Part shown: positions 5,345 to 5,968 of the stretch, piece by piece
Position numbering within the stretch: position 1 is the first letter of the stretch
How the letters are laid out: the number at the start of each line of letters is the position of its first letter
From: Gammaproteobacteria bacterium
GTDB taxonomy: Bacteria; Pseudomonadota; Gammaproteobacteria; Steroidobacterales; Steroidobacteraceae
Direction of reading: 5' to 3'
Assembly: GCA_030040235.1 (NCBI GenBank)
Contig: JASHUC010000525.1
Span: forward strand, 1 to 5,968
DNA: 5,968 nt
Made by a program: the position numbers and the translations under genes
Notes under the pieces: model-generated
What the model was told of the DNA's origin: nothing
The model's input: only the letters and a program-made list of their open reading frames with translations
The model's database searches: none

Positions 5345-5968
5345 TCAACCGCGCCTCGAGATCGTAGTCATCCGCACCCGTCACTTCGACGAGCGTCCGG
5401 TCCCCGGCTCGCAGCCGCGACGCGCGGCTCACGCGTACGACGCCGTCGATCTCGGGCGCGTCGGCGGCGCTGCGCGCGATGGCGGTCGAGGCCTCGATCC
5501 GATCGACCAGCACCTCGATCGTTCGGCCCACTCGTGCGGCGAGGCGCCGCCGGCTCAACTCGCGCGCGCGCTCCATGAAACGCGCGTAGCGCTCCTCCTG
5601 GACCTCCGCCGGCACGAGCGGAGCGATCGAGTTGGCCTTTGCGCCCTCGACGGGCGAGTATTTGAAACAGCCGACGCGATCGAGCTCGGCCTCCCCGAGC
5701 CAGGCGAGGAGCTCCTCGAATTCACCGGCAGTCTCGCCGGGAAACCCGACGATGAAGGTGCTGCGGACCGTCAGGTCGGGGCACGCTGCGCGCCAGGCCT
5801 TGAGGCGCGCGAGCGTGTTCTCGGCATGCGCCGGGCGGCGCATGCGCCGCAAGACGCTCGGACTGCCGTGCTGAAAGGGAACGTCGAGATAGGGCAGCAC
5901 GCGTCCTTCGGCCATGAGCTCGATGACCGCGTCGACGTGCGGATACGGATACACGTAGTGCAGGCGCA
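5313..5968 (-). CDS. rimO: Ribosomal protein S12 methylthiotransferase RimO, C-terminal part
   Basis: The frame is open to the right edge, so only the last 217 residues are seen; full RimO is about 440 residues. RimO is a radical-SAM enzyme that adds a methylthio group to the conserved aspartate of ribosomal protein S12. The visible part contains RLHYVYPYP at the edge, [10 protein letters not shown] (27-36), [11 protein letters not shown] (69-79), [14 protein letters not shown] (96-109) and a C-terminal TRAM domain from about 145 with the RimO-typical [10 protein letters not shown] segment and ending near DDYDLEA. The segments match RimO rather than the tRNA enzyme MiaB. The N-terminal MTTase domain and the CxxxCxxC iron-sulphur motif lie outside the window. 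The tail after DDYDLEA is about 13 residues longer than the usual ending and lies in the overlap with sixA. The GTG at 5954 is internal, not a start. Confidence 0.95.
   Translation of the reverse strand, partial: RLHYVYPYPHVDAVIELMAEGRVLPYLDVPFQHGSPSVLRRMRRPAHAENTLARLKAWRAACPDLTVRSTFIVGFPGETAGEFEELLAWLGEAELDRVGCFKYSPVEGAKANSIAPLVPAEVQEERYARFMERARELSRRRLAARVGRTIEVLVDRIEASTAIARSAADAPEIDGVVRVSRASRLRAGDRTLVEVTGADDYDLEARLTSRSRAAPAA

Noticed and set aside
1..5968. CRISPR arrays, insertion sequences, tRNA genes, phage or toxin-antitoxin genes
   Set aside because: No spaced direct repeats, transposase motifs, tRNA-like cloverleaf or small paired genes were seen on either strand.

Overview
The window is a compact, GC-rich stretch of bacterial chromosome. 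Codons strongly prefer G or C in the third position, and genes sit 4 to 62 bases apart or overlap. The rimO fragment and the SixA-type phosphatase fit a high-GC proteobacterium, perhaps a gammaproteobacterium. That placement is an inference from protein resemblance only. There are no rRNA or tRNA genes, insertion sequences, CRISPR arrays or phage genes, and no gene-free stretch longer than 62 bases.

Layout from left to right: (1) the 3' end of a gene, cut by the left edge, for a protein resembling the C-terminal part of CEMIP/TMEM2-like (G8-domain, beta-helix) extracellular proteins, carrying a Gly/Pro-rich insert; (2) a MarR-family repressor on the minus strand, its stop 4 bases from the previous one; (3) a 57-base divergent control region with a perfect 19-base AT-rich palindrome; (4) a class I SAM-dependent methyltransferase on the plus strand; (5) a 62-base gap with a long GC-rich stem-loop; (6) an FAD-dependent GMC oxidoreductase; (7) convergently, an aldo/keto reductase on the minus strand lacking the usual catalytic histidine; (8) divergently from it, a SixA-type phosphohistidine phosphatase; (9) the 3' part of rimO on the minus strand, overlapping the end of sixA by 32 bases and running off the right edge.

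The clearest functional unit is the divergent marR/methyltransferase pair. The palindrome is the natural candidate operator, placed to control both directions, and the GMC oxidoreductase may be co-transcribed downstream. The inducing ligand and the methyl acceptor cannot be read from the sequence. The two redox enzymes face each other and need not share a pathway. sixA and rimO look like housekeeping genes. I see no convincing multi-gene novel system. The best leads are the unusual CEMIP-like protein, the MarR operator and the His-less aldo/keto reductase.
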